Positions 27,736-34,751 of a stretch of DNA of 34,751 nt are shown piece after piece. Where the stretch lies: NCBI GenBank assembly GCA_003695825.1, contig RFHK01000153.1, forward strand, positions 1 to 34,751, given 5' to 3'. The notes beneath the pieces were generated by a model that was given only the letters and a program-made list of their open reading frames with translations, was not told where the DNA came from and did not search any database. This DNA is from Gammaproteobacteria bacterium. GTDB taxonomy: Bacteria; Pseudomonadota; Gammaproteobacteria; Thiohalobacterales; Thiohalobacteraceae. The position numbers were made by a program, and so were the translations under genes. Every line of letters starts with the position of its first letter. Within the stretch, counting starts at the first letter, position 1.

Positions 27736-30099
27736 ATGCCCACCGCGCGTCGTCGAGCCGCCTCGCGTCGAACCCGCAAGCGCCGTACTGGCCGCGCCTC
27801 CGCCCCACGGGGCAGCGGGGGGCGCAGGCGTCTGCGCGCACTCCTGTTCCGCTTGCTGCTGGTCTCGGCGGTGCTCTTCGCCGGGCTGCTGGTGCACCTG
27901 GATATGCGCGTGCGGTCCCGCTTCGAAGGCCGCCAATGGTCCCTGCCGGCACGAGTCTATGCCGCGCCCGTGATGCTCTATGCCGGCCGGCGCCTGGCCC
28001 CCGAGGCCTTCGCGGCGCACCTGGCGCGCCTCGGTTACCGCCGGGTGTCGCGGGTCCGGAGACCGGGCGAGTATGCCCGCGACGGCCTGCGTTTCGAGGT
28101 CTACACGCACCCGTTCCGTTTCTGGGACGGCGAGGCGCCGGCACACCACCTGCACCTCGTCTTCGGCCCCCGCCGCCTCGAGCGCCTCACGGCGGCCGAC
28201 GGCCGGGTCCTGGACCTGGTGCGCCTGGAGCCGGAACGTATCGCCAGCCTCTACCCGGGACGCAACGAGGACCGGGAGCTGGTCCGCCTCGAGCAGGTGC
28301 CCACGCGCCTGCTGCGCGGGTTGCTGGCGGTCGAAGACCGGGAATTCCTGCGCCACCACGGTGTATCCCTGCGCGCGATCCTGCGCGCACTGGTCGCCGA
28401 CCTGCGGGCCGGTGCCGCGGTGCAGGGCGGATCGACGATCACCCAGCAGTTGGTGCGCAACCTCTTCCTCGACCGCCGCCGCACCCTCACACGCAAGCTC
28501 ACCGAGGCCCTCATGGCCCTGCTGCTCGAGGCCCACTACGACAAGCGGCGCATCCTCGAGACCTACGTCAACGAGGTCTACCTGGGCCAGGACGGGGCGC
28601 GTGCCATCCACGGCTTCGCCCTGGCCAGCCGCTTCTATTTCGACCGTCCCCTGAAGGCACTCTCGGACGACCAGATCGCACTGCTCGTCGGCCTGGTGCG
28701 CGGGCCGGCCTGGTACGATCCCTTCCGTCACCCGCGGCGCGCGCGCGCCCGCCGCAACCAGGTGCTCGACGTCTTCCAGGCCCAGGGGATCCTGACACCG
28801 GCCGAGGCCGAGCGCGCCCGCCGCCGGCCACTCGGCGTGGTGCGCCCGCGCCACTTCCCCTCCAATGCCTGGCCCGCCTTCATCGACCTGGTACGCCGCC
28901 AGCTCCTGCGCGACTACCGGCGCGAGGACCTGGAGCGGGCCGGGCTGCGCATCTTCACCACCCTCGATCCCCTCCGGCAGGCCGCGCTGGCGCGTCGTCT
29001 ACCACATCGCCTGCGCGTGCTCGAGCGACGGCGCGGGCTGCCCGCCGGCACCCTCCAGGCGGCGGTGATCGTCACCGGGGCACAGACCGGGGACATCCTG
29101 GCCCTGGCCGGGGACCGCGGGGTCCGCGGTGCCGGGTTCAACCGTGCCCTGGCCGCGCGGCGCCCGGTGGGTTCGCTGATCAAGCCGTTCGTCTACCTCG
29201 AAGCCCTGGCGCACCCGGACCGCTACACCCTGGCCACGCGCCTGCAGGACCGCCCCCTGGTGGTGCCCCAGCCCGACGGCACGCGCTGGCGCCCGCAGAA
29301 CTACGATCGGCGCTACCGGGGCGCGGTATTGCTGCACGATGCCCTGGTGCAGTCGCTCAACGTGCCCACGGTCAGGCTGGGGCTGGCCCTGGGGGCGCGC
29401 GCCGTGATCGACCGGCTGCGACGCTGCGGATTGCGGGCCGAACCACGCCCCTGGCCCTCGCTCTTCCTCGGGGCCGTCAACCTCACCCCGCTGGAGGTCA
29501 CCGCGCTCTACCAGACCCTGGCCAACGGGGGGTTCCGGACCCGGCTGCGGGCCATCCGGGCCGTGACCCGGCCCGACGGCTCGGCCCTGCAGCGGTACCC
29601 CATCGCCGTGCGCCAGGTCATCGATCCGCGGGTCTACGTGCTCATCGACCAGGCCCTGCGCGACGTGGTGCGTGAAGGGACGGCCCGACTCGTCGCCGAG
29701 CGCTTTCCAGGGGTGCAGGGGATCGCCGGCAAGACCGGCACCACGGACGATCTGCGTGATTCCTGGTTCGCCGGCTACGATGGTCGAACCCTCACCGTGG
29801 TCTGGGTGGGCCGGGACGACGACGGCCCGACCGGGCTCACCGGGGCGGGCGGGGCCTTGCAGGTCTGGCTGGACCTGGCCCGCGAGCACGGGTTGGTCGC
29901 CCGCCCGCTGCGCCACCCCCGGGGTGTCGAATGGCACCGCATCGATCGCGTGACCGGGCTGCGCGCCGGGCCGGGTTGCCGGGACGTGATCGAGCTGCCC
30001 TTCCTCGCCGGCAGTGCGCCCCGGCGCACCGCCCCCTGCGCGGCACATGGCGCGGACCGTTCCTGGTGGCGGTCGCTCCTGGGCGGGAGGGAAGACTGA
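27736..30099 (+). CDS. mrcB: Bifunctional penicillin-binding protein 1B
   Basis: The product is 787 aa. An arginine-rich cytoplasmic start and one membrane span (about 35-55) lead to a UB2H domain (about 68-150). The GT51 glycosyltransferase follows, with catalytic Glu200 in AVEDREF and GGSTITQQLVRN, and then the transpeptidase with Ser480-x-x-Lys483, Ser540-x-Asn542 and Lys666-Thr-Gly. It polymerises and crosslinks peptidoglycan in the periplasm. The UB2H domain marks it as PBP1B rather than PBP1A and is where lipoprotein activators bind in E. coli. The next gene, a TPR lipoprotein, overlaps by one base and is probably its activator. Confidence 0.96.
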   Translation: MPTARRRAASRRTRKRRTGRASAPRGSGGRRRLRALLFRLLLVSAVLFAGLLVHLDMRVRSRFEGRQWSLPARVYAAPVMLYAGRRLAPEAFAAHLARLGYRRVSRVRRPGEYARDGLRFEVYTHPFRFWDGEAPAHHLHLVFGPRRLERLTAADGRVLDLVRLEPERIASLYPGRNEDRELVRLEQVPTRLLRGLLAVEDREFLRHHGVSLRAILRALVADLRAGAAVQGGSTITQQLVRNLFLDRRRTLTRKLTEALMALLLEAHYDKRRILETYVNEVYLGQDGARAIHGFALASRFYFDRPLKALSDDQIALLVGLVRGPAWYDPFRHPRRARARRNQVLDVFQAQGILTPAEAERARRRPLGVVRPRHFPSNAWPAFIDLVRRQLLRDYRREDLERAGLRIFTTLDPLRQAALARRLPHRLRVLERRRGLPAGTLQAAVIVTGAQTGDILALAGDRGVRGAGFNRALAARRPVGSLIKPFVYLEALAHPDRYTLATRLQDRPLVVPQPDGTRWRPQNYDRRYRGAVLLHDALVQSLNVPTVRLGLALGARAVIDRLRRCGLRAEPRPWPSLFLGAVNLTPLEVTALYQTLANGGFRTRLRAIRAVTRPDGSALQRYPIAVRQVIDPRVYVLIDQALRDVVREGTARLVAERFPGVQGIAGKTGTTDDLRDSWFAGYDGRTLTVVWVGRDDDGPTGLTGAGGALQVWLDLAREHGLVARPLRHPRGVEWHRIDRVTGLRAGPGCRDVIELPFLAGSAPRRTAPCAAHGADRSWWRSLLGGRED

Positions 30100-30596
30100 T
30101 GTGCCGCCACCGTCTCGCCCGTTGCAGGCGTTTGCTCGGTCTGGGGCTGGGGCTCCTGGCCGGCTGTGCCCCGCCGCACCCGGGTCCCGGAGGGCTGCCG
30201 CCGGTGGTCTCGCCCGGAGTCCCCGCGCGGCCGGCACCTGCCGCGACCTGGCCGACCGCGCCCGCGGGTGGTTCCCGGTTGCCCGCGGTGTCCGCCCTGG
30301 CGCACCGTGCCGACCGGGCCCTGGCCGAGAACCGGCCCGAGCGGGCCGCTGCCCTCGTCGAGCGGGCCCTGGACATCGACCCGGCCAATCCCTGGCTGTG
30401 GTACCGCCTGGCGCGGATCCGCCTGCGCCAGGGTGCGCGGGCGCAGGCCGTGGAGCTGGCCCGCAAGGCACGCAGCCTCGCCGGGGGCGACCGGCGCCTC
30501 GAGGATCTCGCCGGGCGGTTGATCCGGGAAGCACACCGCCCGGGCCTGCTAGAATCCGGTCCAAGGGATGCGGGAACCCCCACGGGGAGGCGATGA
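30099..30596 (+). CDS. lpoP: TPR lipoprotein, probable PBP1B activator (LpoP-like)
   Basis: The product is 165 aa with a clear lipobox LLAGC (Cys23). A proline-rich linker (about 25-65) precedes tetratricopeptide-like helices (about 67-145: AERAAALVERALDIDPANPWLWYRLARIRLRQG). The Pseudomonas outer-membrane lipoprotein LpoP, a TPR protein encoded beside the PBP1B gene, activates that synthase; this gene has the same architecture and overlaps the PBP1B stop by one base (TGATG). The symbol rests on context plus architecture, not on a clear sequence match. Its 3' end overlaps the next ORF by 4 nt and contains that gene's probable promoter. Confidence 0.68.
   Translation: MCRHRLARCRRLLGLGLGLLAGCAPPHPGPGGLPPVVSPGVPARPAPAATWPTAPAGGSRLPAVSALAHRADRALAENRPERAAALVERALDIDPANPWLWYRLARIRLRQGARAQAVELARKARSLAGGDRRLEDLAGRLIREAHRPGLLESGPRDAGTPTGRR
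30547..30555 (+). promoter_or_regulatory. Putative internal extended -10 promoter
   Basis: TGCTAGAAT (TGn plus TAGAAT, five of six matches) lies inside the end of the TPR lipoprotein gene, about 38 nt before ATG 30593. No -35 box is found at the right distance. It could let the downstream helicase-tsaB genes be expressed apart from PBP1B. Confidence 0.4.
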
Positions 30597-31114
30597 ACGG
30601 AGAATCGGACCACGAGGCGCAGGGAAGCCCTTTCGCCATCGATCGTCTGGTCGGCGAGGCACGGCGCCTGGCCGCCGAGTACCGGCGGGCGACCGGCAAG
30701 CCGCTGCCGGGCATCAGCGGCGAGATCGCCGGGTACGATGCCGCCCGCTTGCTGGACCTCGAGCTGGTCCGCGATCCTTCCGTGGCCTGGGACGCGGTGG
30801 GACGCGGACGTCGCGCCGGGCGGCGCATCCAGATCAAGAGCCGGGTGATCTTCGACGAGCGCCGCAGCGATCACCGCATCGGCCAGGTGAAGGCGGATCG
30901 CGAATGGGACTCGCTGATGCTGGTGCTCATGGACGAGAACTACGAGCCCGTGGAGATCTACGAGTGTCCCCGGGAGCGCGTGCTCGAGGCCATCGAGGAG
31001 ACCCGGGGCAGCGGGCGCAGCCGACGGGGTGCCATGTCGGTGGCCCGTTTCCGACACATCGCCTGGCTGGCCTGGCGGCGCGGGCTCGGGGTGGTGGACG
31101 AAGAGTGGGAATGA
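30593..31114 (+). CDS. Uncharacterised protein, possible PD-(D/E)XK nuclease fold
   Basis: The product is 173 aa with no signal peptide. Residues 40-125 have the pattern of a restriction-endonuclease-like core: a helix with Glu44 (GEIAGYDAARLL), a strand with Asp68 (WDAVG), then Gln80-Ile-Lys82 (RRIQIKSRVIF), followed by DSLMLVLMDENYEPVEIYE. The D...QxK arrangement is known from Mrr-type nucleases. A helical tail contains ARFRHIAWLAWRRGLG. Nuclease activity is an inference from motif spacing. The gene overlaps the lipoprotein gene (ATGA) and ends 4 nt before the helicase gene, so a DNA-processing role together with that helicase is plausible. GGGGAGG (30584-30590) sits unusually close to the ATG. 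Confidence 0.6.
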   Translation: MNGESDHEAQGSPFAIDRLVGEARRLAAEYRRATGKPLPGISGEIAGYDAARLLDLELVRDPSVAWDAVGRGRRAGRRIQIKSRVIFDERRSDHRIGQVKADREWDSLMLVLMDENYEPVEIYECPRERVLEAIEETRGSGRSRRGAMSVARFRHIAWLAWRRGLGVVDEEWE

Positions 31115-31118
31115 CCAC

Positions 31119-33077
31119 ATGACGGGCGACGGATCCCTCCGGGCGCAGGTCCAGGCCGCCTTCACCGCGGGCGGGCTGCTCGCACGGGGCCTGCCGGGGT
31201 TCGCGCCCCGCTCCGCCCAGCAGACCATGGCCGAGGCCGTCGCCGAGGCCCTCGAGGGACACGAGAACCTGGTGGTCGAGGCCGGCACGGGCACGGGCAA
31301 GACCTACGCCTACCTGCTTCCGGCGCTGCTCGCCGGCCGGACCACGGTGATCTCCACCGGCACCCGGCACCTGCAGGATCGGCTCCATGCCCGGGACCTG
31401 CCTCGCCTGCAGGCCGCCCTGGGCCTGCGACGTCGTACCGCCCTGCTCAAGGGGCGCGGCAATTACCTCTGCCTCTACCGGCTGGACCTGGCGCTTTCCC
31501 AGGGCCGCGGACACGACCGGGAACAGCGCCACCACCTCGAGCTCCTGCGTGCCTGGCAGGGCCGGACGGACACCGGGGACATCGCCGAGGTGGAAGGCGT
31601 ACCGGAGGCCTCGCCCCTGTGGCCCTGGGTGACCTCGACCGCCGAGAACTGCCTCGGCGCCGAGTGTCCGCGGCTTGCCGAGTGTTTCGTGGCCCGGGCG
31701 CGGCGGGCGGCCATGGAGGCCGAGATCGTGGTCATCAATCATCACCTCCTGGCCGCGGACCTGGCCCTCAAGGAGGAAGGGTTCGGCAGCCTGCTGCCGG
31801 AGGCCGAGACGCTGATCGTCGACGAGGCCCACCAGTTGCCGGACACCCTGGCGCGCTTCTTCGGCCGCAGCCTGACCAGCCGCCAGCTCGCGCAGCTCGT
31901 GCGGGACACCCGCCAGGAACACCTCCAGGCCGGCGGCAGCCCGGCCGAGCTCGACCCGCTGGCCGGGGCCCTAGAACGGGCGATGGCCGAGGTCCGCATC
32001 GCCCTCGGTCACGCCGGGCAGCGCCTGCCCTGGAGCCCGGCCCTCGAACGGTCGGTCGGACCGGCCCTGGCGCGCCTGGGGGACACCCTCGAGGCCCTGG
32101 TGGACTGGCTGGAGACGGCAGGACCGCGCAGCCGGGGATTGGCCCAGTGCCGCCAGCGCGCCCTCGGCCTGCACGCGTGCCTCCAGGACGTGCAAGGCGG
32201 GGAGGACGGCGACCAGGTCCGCTGGCTGGAGGTCCACGCGCGCGGTTTCGGCATCCATTTCACGCACCTGGAGGTGGCCACCCTGTACCAGGAGTGCACC
32301 GCGTCGCTGAAGGCGCACTGGATCTTCACCTCCGCCACCCTGGCGGTGGGGCGTTCCTTCGACCACTTCCTCCGGCGGCTCGGCCTGGAGGACGCGCGCA
32401 CCCTGCAACTGCCCAGTCCCTTCGACTATGCCCGCAACGCCTTGCTCTACCTGCCGCCCGACCTGCCGGATCCCAATGCACCCGGGTACAACGCGGCCGT
32501 CATCGAAACGGCCCGCGAGGTGGTCGCCGCCAGCGACGGGCGTGCCTTCCTGCTCTTCACCAGCCACCGGGCGATGGGGGAGGCGGCCGAGGCCCTGCGC
32601 GGGACGCTGGAATACCCGGTCCTGGTCCAGGGCGAGGCCCCCCGCGCGCGGCTGCTGGCCCGGTTCCGCGCGCTCGGCAACGCCGTGCTGCTGGGGACGA
32701 GCAGCTTCTGGGAAGGGGTGGACGTGCCCGGGGAGGCCCTGTCGCTGGTGCTCATCGACCGGCTGCCCTTCGCCGCACCGGGGGACCCGGTGCTGGCGGC
32801 ACGCATCGCGCGGCTGCGCGCCCAGGGCGGCAATCCCTTCCTGGAATACCAGGTGCCCCAGGCCGTGATCGCCCTCAAGCAGGGGGCCGGGCGCCTGATC
32901 CGTTCCACCCGCGACCGGGGCGTGCTGGTGTTGTGCGACCCGCGCGTGCACACCCGGCCCTACGGTCGCCTCTTCCTGGAGAGTCTGCCGCCCATGCCGG
33001 TGACCCGCTCACTGGCGGAGGTGGCCGGGTTCTTCGCTGACCAGGGAGCACCGCGCGATGCGACTGCTGGCCATTGA
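31119..33077 (+). CDS. yoaA: DinG/YoaA-type iron-sulfur DNA helicase
   Basis: The product is 652 aa, a superfamily 2 XPD/DinG-like 5'-3' helicase. Walker A is AGTGTGKT (55-62). Four cysteines of the [4Fe-4S] domain are at 118, 178, 183 and 189. The Walker B/DEAH box is DEAH (235-238). C-terminal motifs include FTSATL, LLGTSSFWEGVDVPG and QGAGRLIRS (motif VI). The short length and absence of an exonuclease domain fit the YoaA branch, where E. coli YoaA works with the polymerase III chi subunit in tolerance of replication blocks; DinG is the alternative name. It overlaps tsaB by 20 nt, and yoaA next to tsaB (yeaZ) is also the E. coli order. Confidence 0.92.
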   Translation: MTGDGSLRAQVQAAFTAGGLLARGLPGFAPRSAQQTMAEAVAEALEGHENLVVEAGTGTGKTYAYLLPALLAGRTTVISTGTRHLQDRLHARDLPRLQAALGLRRRTALLKGRGNYLCLYRLDLALSQGRGHDREQRHHLELLRAWQGRTDTGDIAEVEGVPEASPLWPWVTSTAENCLGAECPRLAECFVARARRAAMEAEIVVINHHLLAADLALKEEGFGSLLPEAETLIVDEAHQLPDTLARFFGRSLTSRQLAQLVRDTRQEHLQAGGSPAELDPLAGALERAMAEVRIALGHAGQRLPWSPALERSVGPALARLGDTLEALVDWLETAGPRSRGLAQCRQRALGLHACLQDVQGGEDGDQVRWLEVHARGFGIHFTHLEVATLYQECTASLKAHWIFTSATLAVGRSFDHFLRRLGLEDARTLQLPSPFDYARNALLYLPPDLPDPNAPGYNAAVIETAREVVAASDGRAFLLFTSHRAMGEAAEALRGTLEYPVLVQGEAPRARLLARFRALGNAVLLGTSSFWEGVDVPGEALSLVLIDRLPFAAPGDPVLAARIARLRAQGGNPFLEYQVPQAVIALKQGAGRLIRSTRDRGVLVLCDPRVHTRPYGRLFLESLPPMPVTRSLAEVAGFFADQGAPRDATAGH

Positions 33078-33747
33078 GACGGCCACGGAGGTCTGCAGCC
33101 TGGCCCTGTGGCTCGACGGGGAGGTCCGGGAGCGGCGGTACCGCCACCCGCGCCAGCATGCCCGCCACCTGCTGCCCTCGGTCGATGCCCTCCTCGCGGA
33201 GGCCGGTCTGGCCCTGGCTTCCCTGGACGCCCTGGCCTTCGGCCGGGGCCCGGGGAGCTTCACCGGGGTCCGCATCGCCGCCGGCGTGGTCCAGGGACTG
33301 GCCCTCGGGGCCAACCTGCCGGTGGTCCCGGTCTCGACGCTGCTCGCCCTGGGCCAGGCCGCCCTCGCCGAGGGGCCTGCCCGGCCGGTGCTGGCCGCGC
33401 TCGACGCCCGCATGGGCGAGGTCTATTTCCTGGCGTGCCGCCCCGGAGCGGAGGGGCTGCTCGCGCCGGCCTCGGAGGAGGGGGTCTATCCCCCGGAACG
33501 GGTGCCCCTGCCGCCGGAGGCGGGCTGGCTGGCGGCGGGCAGTGGCTGGGAGGCCCATGCCGCCCTGCGACACCGGGCGGGGCAGCGGGTCGCGCGGTTC
33601 GTGGAAGGCGTGGTACCGACCGCCGCGGCCGTGGCCCGGCTGGCCGCGCGGGCCTATCGGCAGGGCTGCCGGTTGCCGCCCGAGGCCGCGGTGCCGGTCT
33701 ACCTGCGCGAACGCGTGGCGGACGAACGCGCCCGGGTCGATGGCTGA
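33058..33747 (+). CDS. tsaB: tRNA t6A modification protein TsaB
   Basis: The product is 229 aa, the usual TsaB length. The ASKHA-fold N-lobe begins LLAIETATEVCSLALW, and the family motif FGRGPGSFTGVRIAAGVVQGLA is followed by LDARMGEVYF. TsaB is the non-catalytic partner of TsaD in making N6-threonylcarbamoyladenosine at position 37 of ANN-reading tRNAs. It has lost the metal-binding residues of TsaD, as expected. The start lies 20 nt inside the helicase gene. It ends 34 nt before the convergent cmoB stop, and no terminator is evident between them. Confidence 0.95.
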   Translation: MRLLAIETATEVCSLALWLDGEVRERRYRHPRQHARHLLPSVDALLAEAGLALASLDALAFGRGPGSFTGVRIAAGVVQGLALGANLPVVPVSTLLALGQAALAEGPARPVLAALDARMGEVYFLACRPGAEGLLAPASEEGVYPPERVPLPPEAGWLAAGSGWEAHAALRHRAGQRVARFVEGVVPTAAAVARLAARAYRQGCRLPPEAAVPVYLRERVADERARVDG

Positions 33748-33781
33748 GGTCGTGTCGCTGCTCTCCCGACCGGCAACTGAC

Positions 33782-34751
33782 TCAGCGGCGGGCGAGCACC
33801 AGGGCACGCCGGGGCGCGGGAAGGCCCTCCACGGTCCGGGTCGGATCGGCCGGGTCCAGGCAGCGGTCGAGCGACTCGAAGCGCATCCACTCCGTGCTGC
33901 GCTGCTCCCGCGGGGTGGTGACCGACACGTCGACGGTGCGGGCATCGCGGTAACCGCAACGCGCCAGCCAGTGTTCGAGTTCGGGCACGCTGGGCAGGAA
34001 CCAGACGTTGCGCATGCGGGCATAGCGCTCCCGCGGCACCAGCACCCGGCCCGGCCCGCCTTCGATGACCAGGGTCTCGAGCACCAGGGTGCCGCCGGGC
34101 GCCAGCCGCTCGCGCAACTGCAGCAGGTGATCGAAGGGCGAGCGGCGATGGTAGAGCACCCCCATCGACAGGACGACGTCGAAGGTCTCGCCGGTGCGCG
34201 GGAAGTCCTCCAGCGCCCAGGGGAGGACCAGTGCGCGGACCTCGCCCGCGACGTACTTCCGGAAGGCGAGGTACTGGTGATGGAAGCGCAGCGAGGGGTC
34301 GATGCCCACGACCAGGGCGGCGCCGGCGAGTTGCATGCGCCAGGCGTAGTAGCCGTTCCCGCAGCCCACGTCCAGGACGCGCCGGCCTTGGAAATCCACG
34401 TGCGGGGCCAGGCGGGCCCACTTGAGGTCCGAGCGCCACTCGGCGTCGATGCGCACGCCCGGCAGTTCGAACGGCCCCTTGCGCCAGGGATGCAGCTGCA
34501 TGAGGGCCGAACGCAGCCGTGCCTGCGCGGCGGGTGCCGGCGGCGGGTCCGGGCACCCGGCCGCGACCGCACCGGCCTGGACGCGCAGGGGACCGGGCGG
34601 GAGGTCGGGGAGGGCGGCGACGGCAGCCTGCCAGCGGGGCAGGTCGCCATGGCGGGACGGGTGCAGGCGGGCGGCGAGGCCCTCGGCGCAGGCCTGCGCC
34701 AGGCGGGGGAAACCGGCGCGCGCCACGGCCTCGAACGGCAGGCTGCCGGGC
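33782..34751 (-). CDS. cmoB: tRNA U34 carboxymethyltransferase CmoB (5' end cut by window)
   Basis: The reading frame stays open to the right edge, so the N-terminus is missing. A GTG at 34726 is in frame, but comparison with the E. coli protein (323 aa, PWRKGPF near residue 88) suggests roughly ten more residues upstream. Visible motifs are [21 protein letters not shown], the SAM loop [52 protein letters not shown] and the C-terminal [17 protein letters not shown]. CmoB uses carboxy-SAM made by CmoA to form 5-carboxymethoxyuridine at the tRNA wobble position. CmoA is not in the window and would be expected just beyond the edge. Confidence 0.95.
   Translation of the reverse strand, partial: PGSLPFEAVARAGFPRLAQACAEGLAARLHPSRHGDLPRWQAAVAALPDLPPGPLRVQAGAVAAGCPDPPPAPAAQARLRSALMQLHPWRKGPFELPGVRIDAEWRSDLKWARLAPHVDFQGRRVLDVGCGNGYYAWRMQLAGAALVVGIDPSLRFHHQYLAFRKYVAGEVRALVLPWALEDFPRTGETFDVVLSMGVLYHRRSPFDHLLQLRERLAPGGTLVLETLVIEGGPGRVLVPRERYARMRNVWFLPSVPELEHWLARCGYRDARTVDVSVTTPREQRSTEWMRFESLDRCLDPADPTRTVEGLPAPRRALVLARR

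Overview
The window is a very GC-rich, gene-dense piece of a gammaproteobacterial chromosome. ZipA, CmoB, a bifunctional PBP1B with a TPR lipoprotein partner and the smc-zipA-ligA order all point to that class. A free-living chemotroph of the Chromatiales/Ectothiorhodospiraceae kind would fit, but that is inference. I see no tRNA, rRNA, IS element, phage gene or CRISPR array. The genes sit in tight operons with many 1-20 nt overlaps.

Region 1 (1-8269, plus strand) is the least ordinary part. A five-gene cluster encodes a nine-haem c-type cytochrome, a parvulin-like chaperone, a seven-haem paralogue of the first cytochrome, a small lipoprotein and a TlpA-like thioredoxin. A good sigma-54 type promoter (GG-N10-GC) lies upstream of the first gene. 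Two strong hairpins separate gene 1 from gene 2. Both cytochromes carry the same near-identical non-haem cysteine block near the N-terminus. The set reads as an exported multihaem electron carrier with its own folding and thiol-redox helpers; no porin or quinol oxidase is present.

Region 2 (8295-10734, minus) is queF (queuosine synthesis), a D-ribulokinase-like FGGY kinase and cysZ (sulfate uptake). Region 3 (10832-19698, plus) is smc, zipA, ligA, a DUF1631 protein and a PilZ protein: chromosome organisation, division and DNA ligation, followed by a likely c-di-GMP-linked pair. The queF and smc genes diverge from promoters whose -10 boxes each end 7 nt before the start codon, so both transcripts may be leaderless.

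Region 4 (19665-23469, minus) is glcDEF, glycolate oxidase. Region 5 (23569-27591, plus) holds a thiopurine methyltransferase, then a membrane-anchored von Willebrand A protein overlapping a membrane-anchored coiled-coil protein; both carry long acidic tails predicted to be cytoplasmic.

Region 6 (27736-33747, plus) is PBP1B, an LpoP-like TPR lipoprotein, a possible PD-(D/E)XK nuclease-fold protein, a DinG/YoaA-type iron-sulfur helicase and tsaB (t6A tRNA modification). A convergent cmoB (tRNA wobble uridine modification) runs off the right edge.
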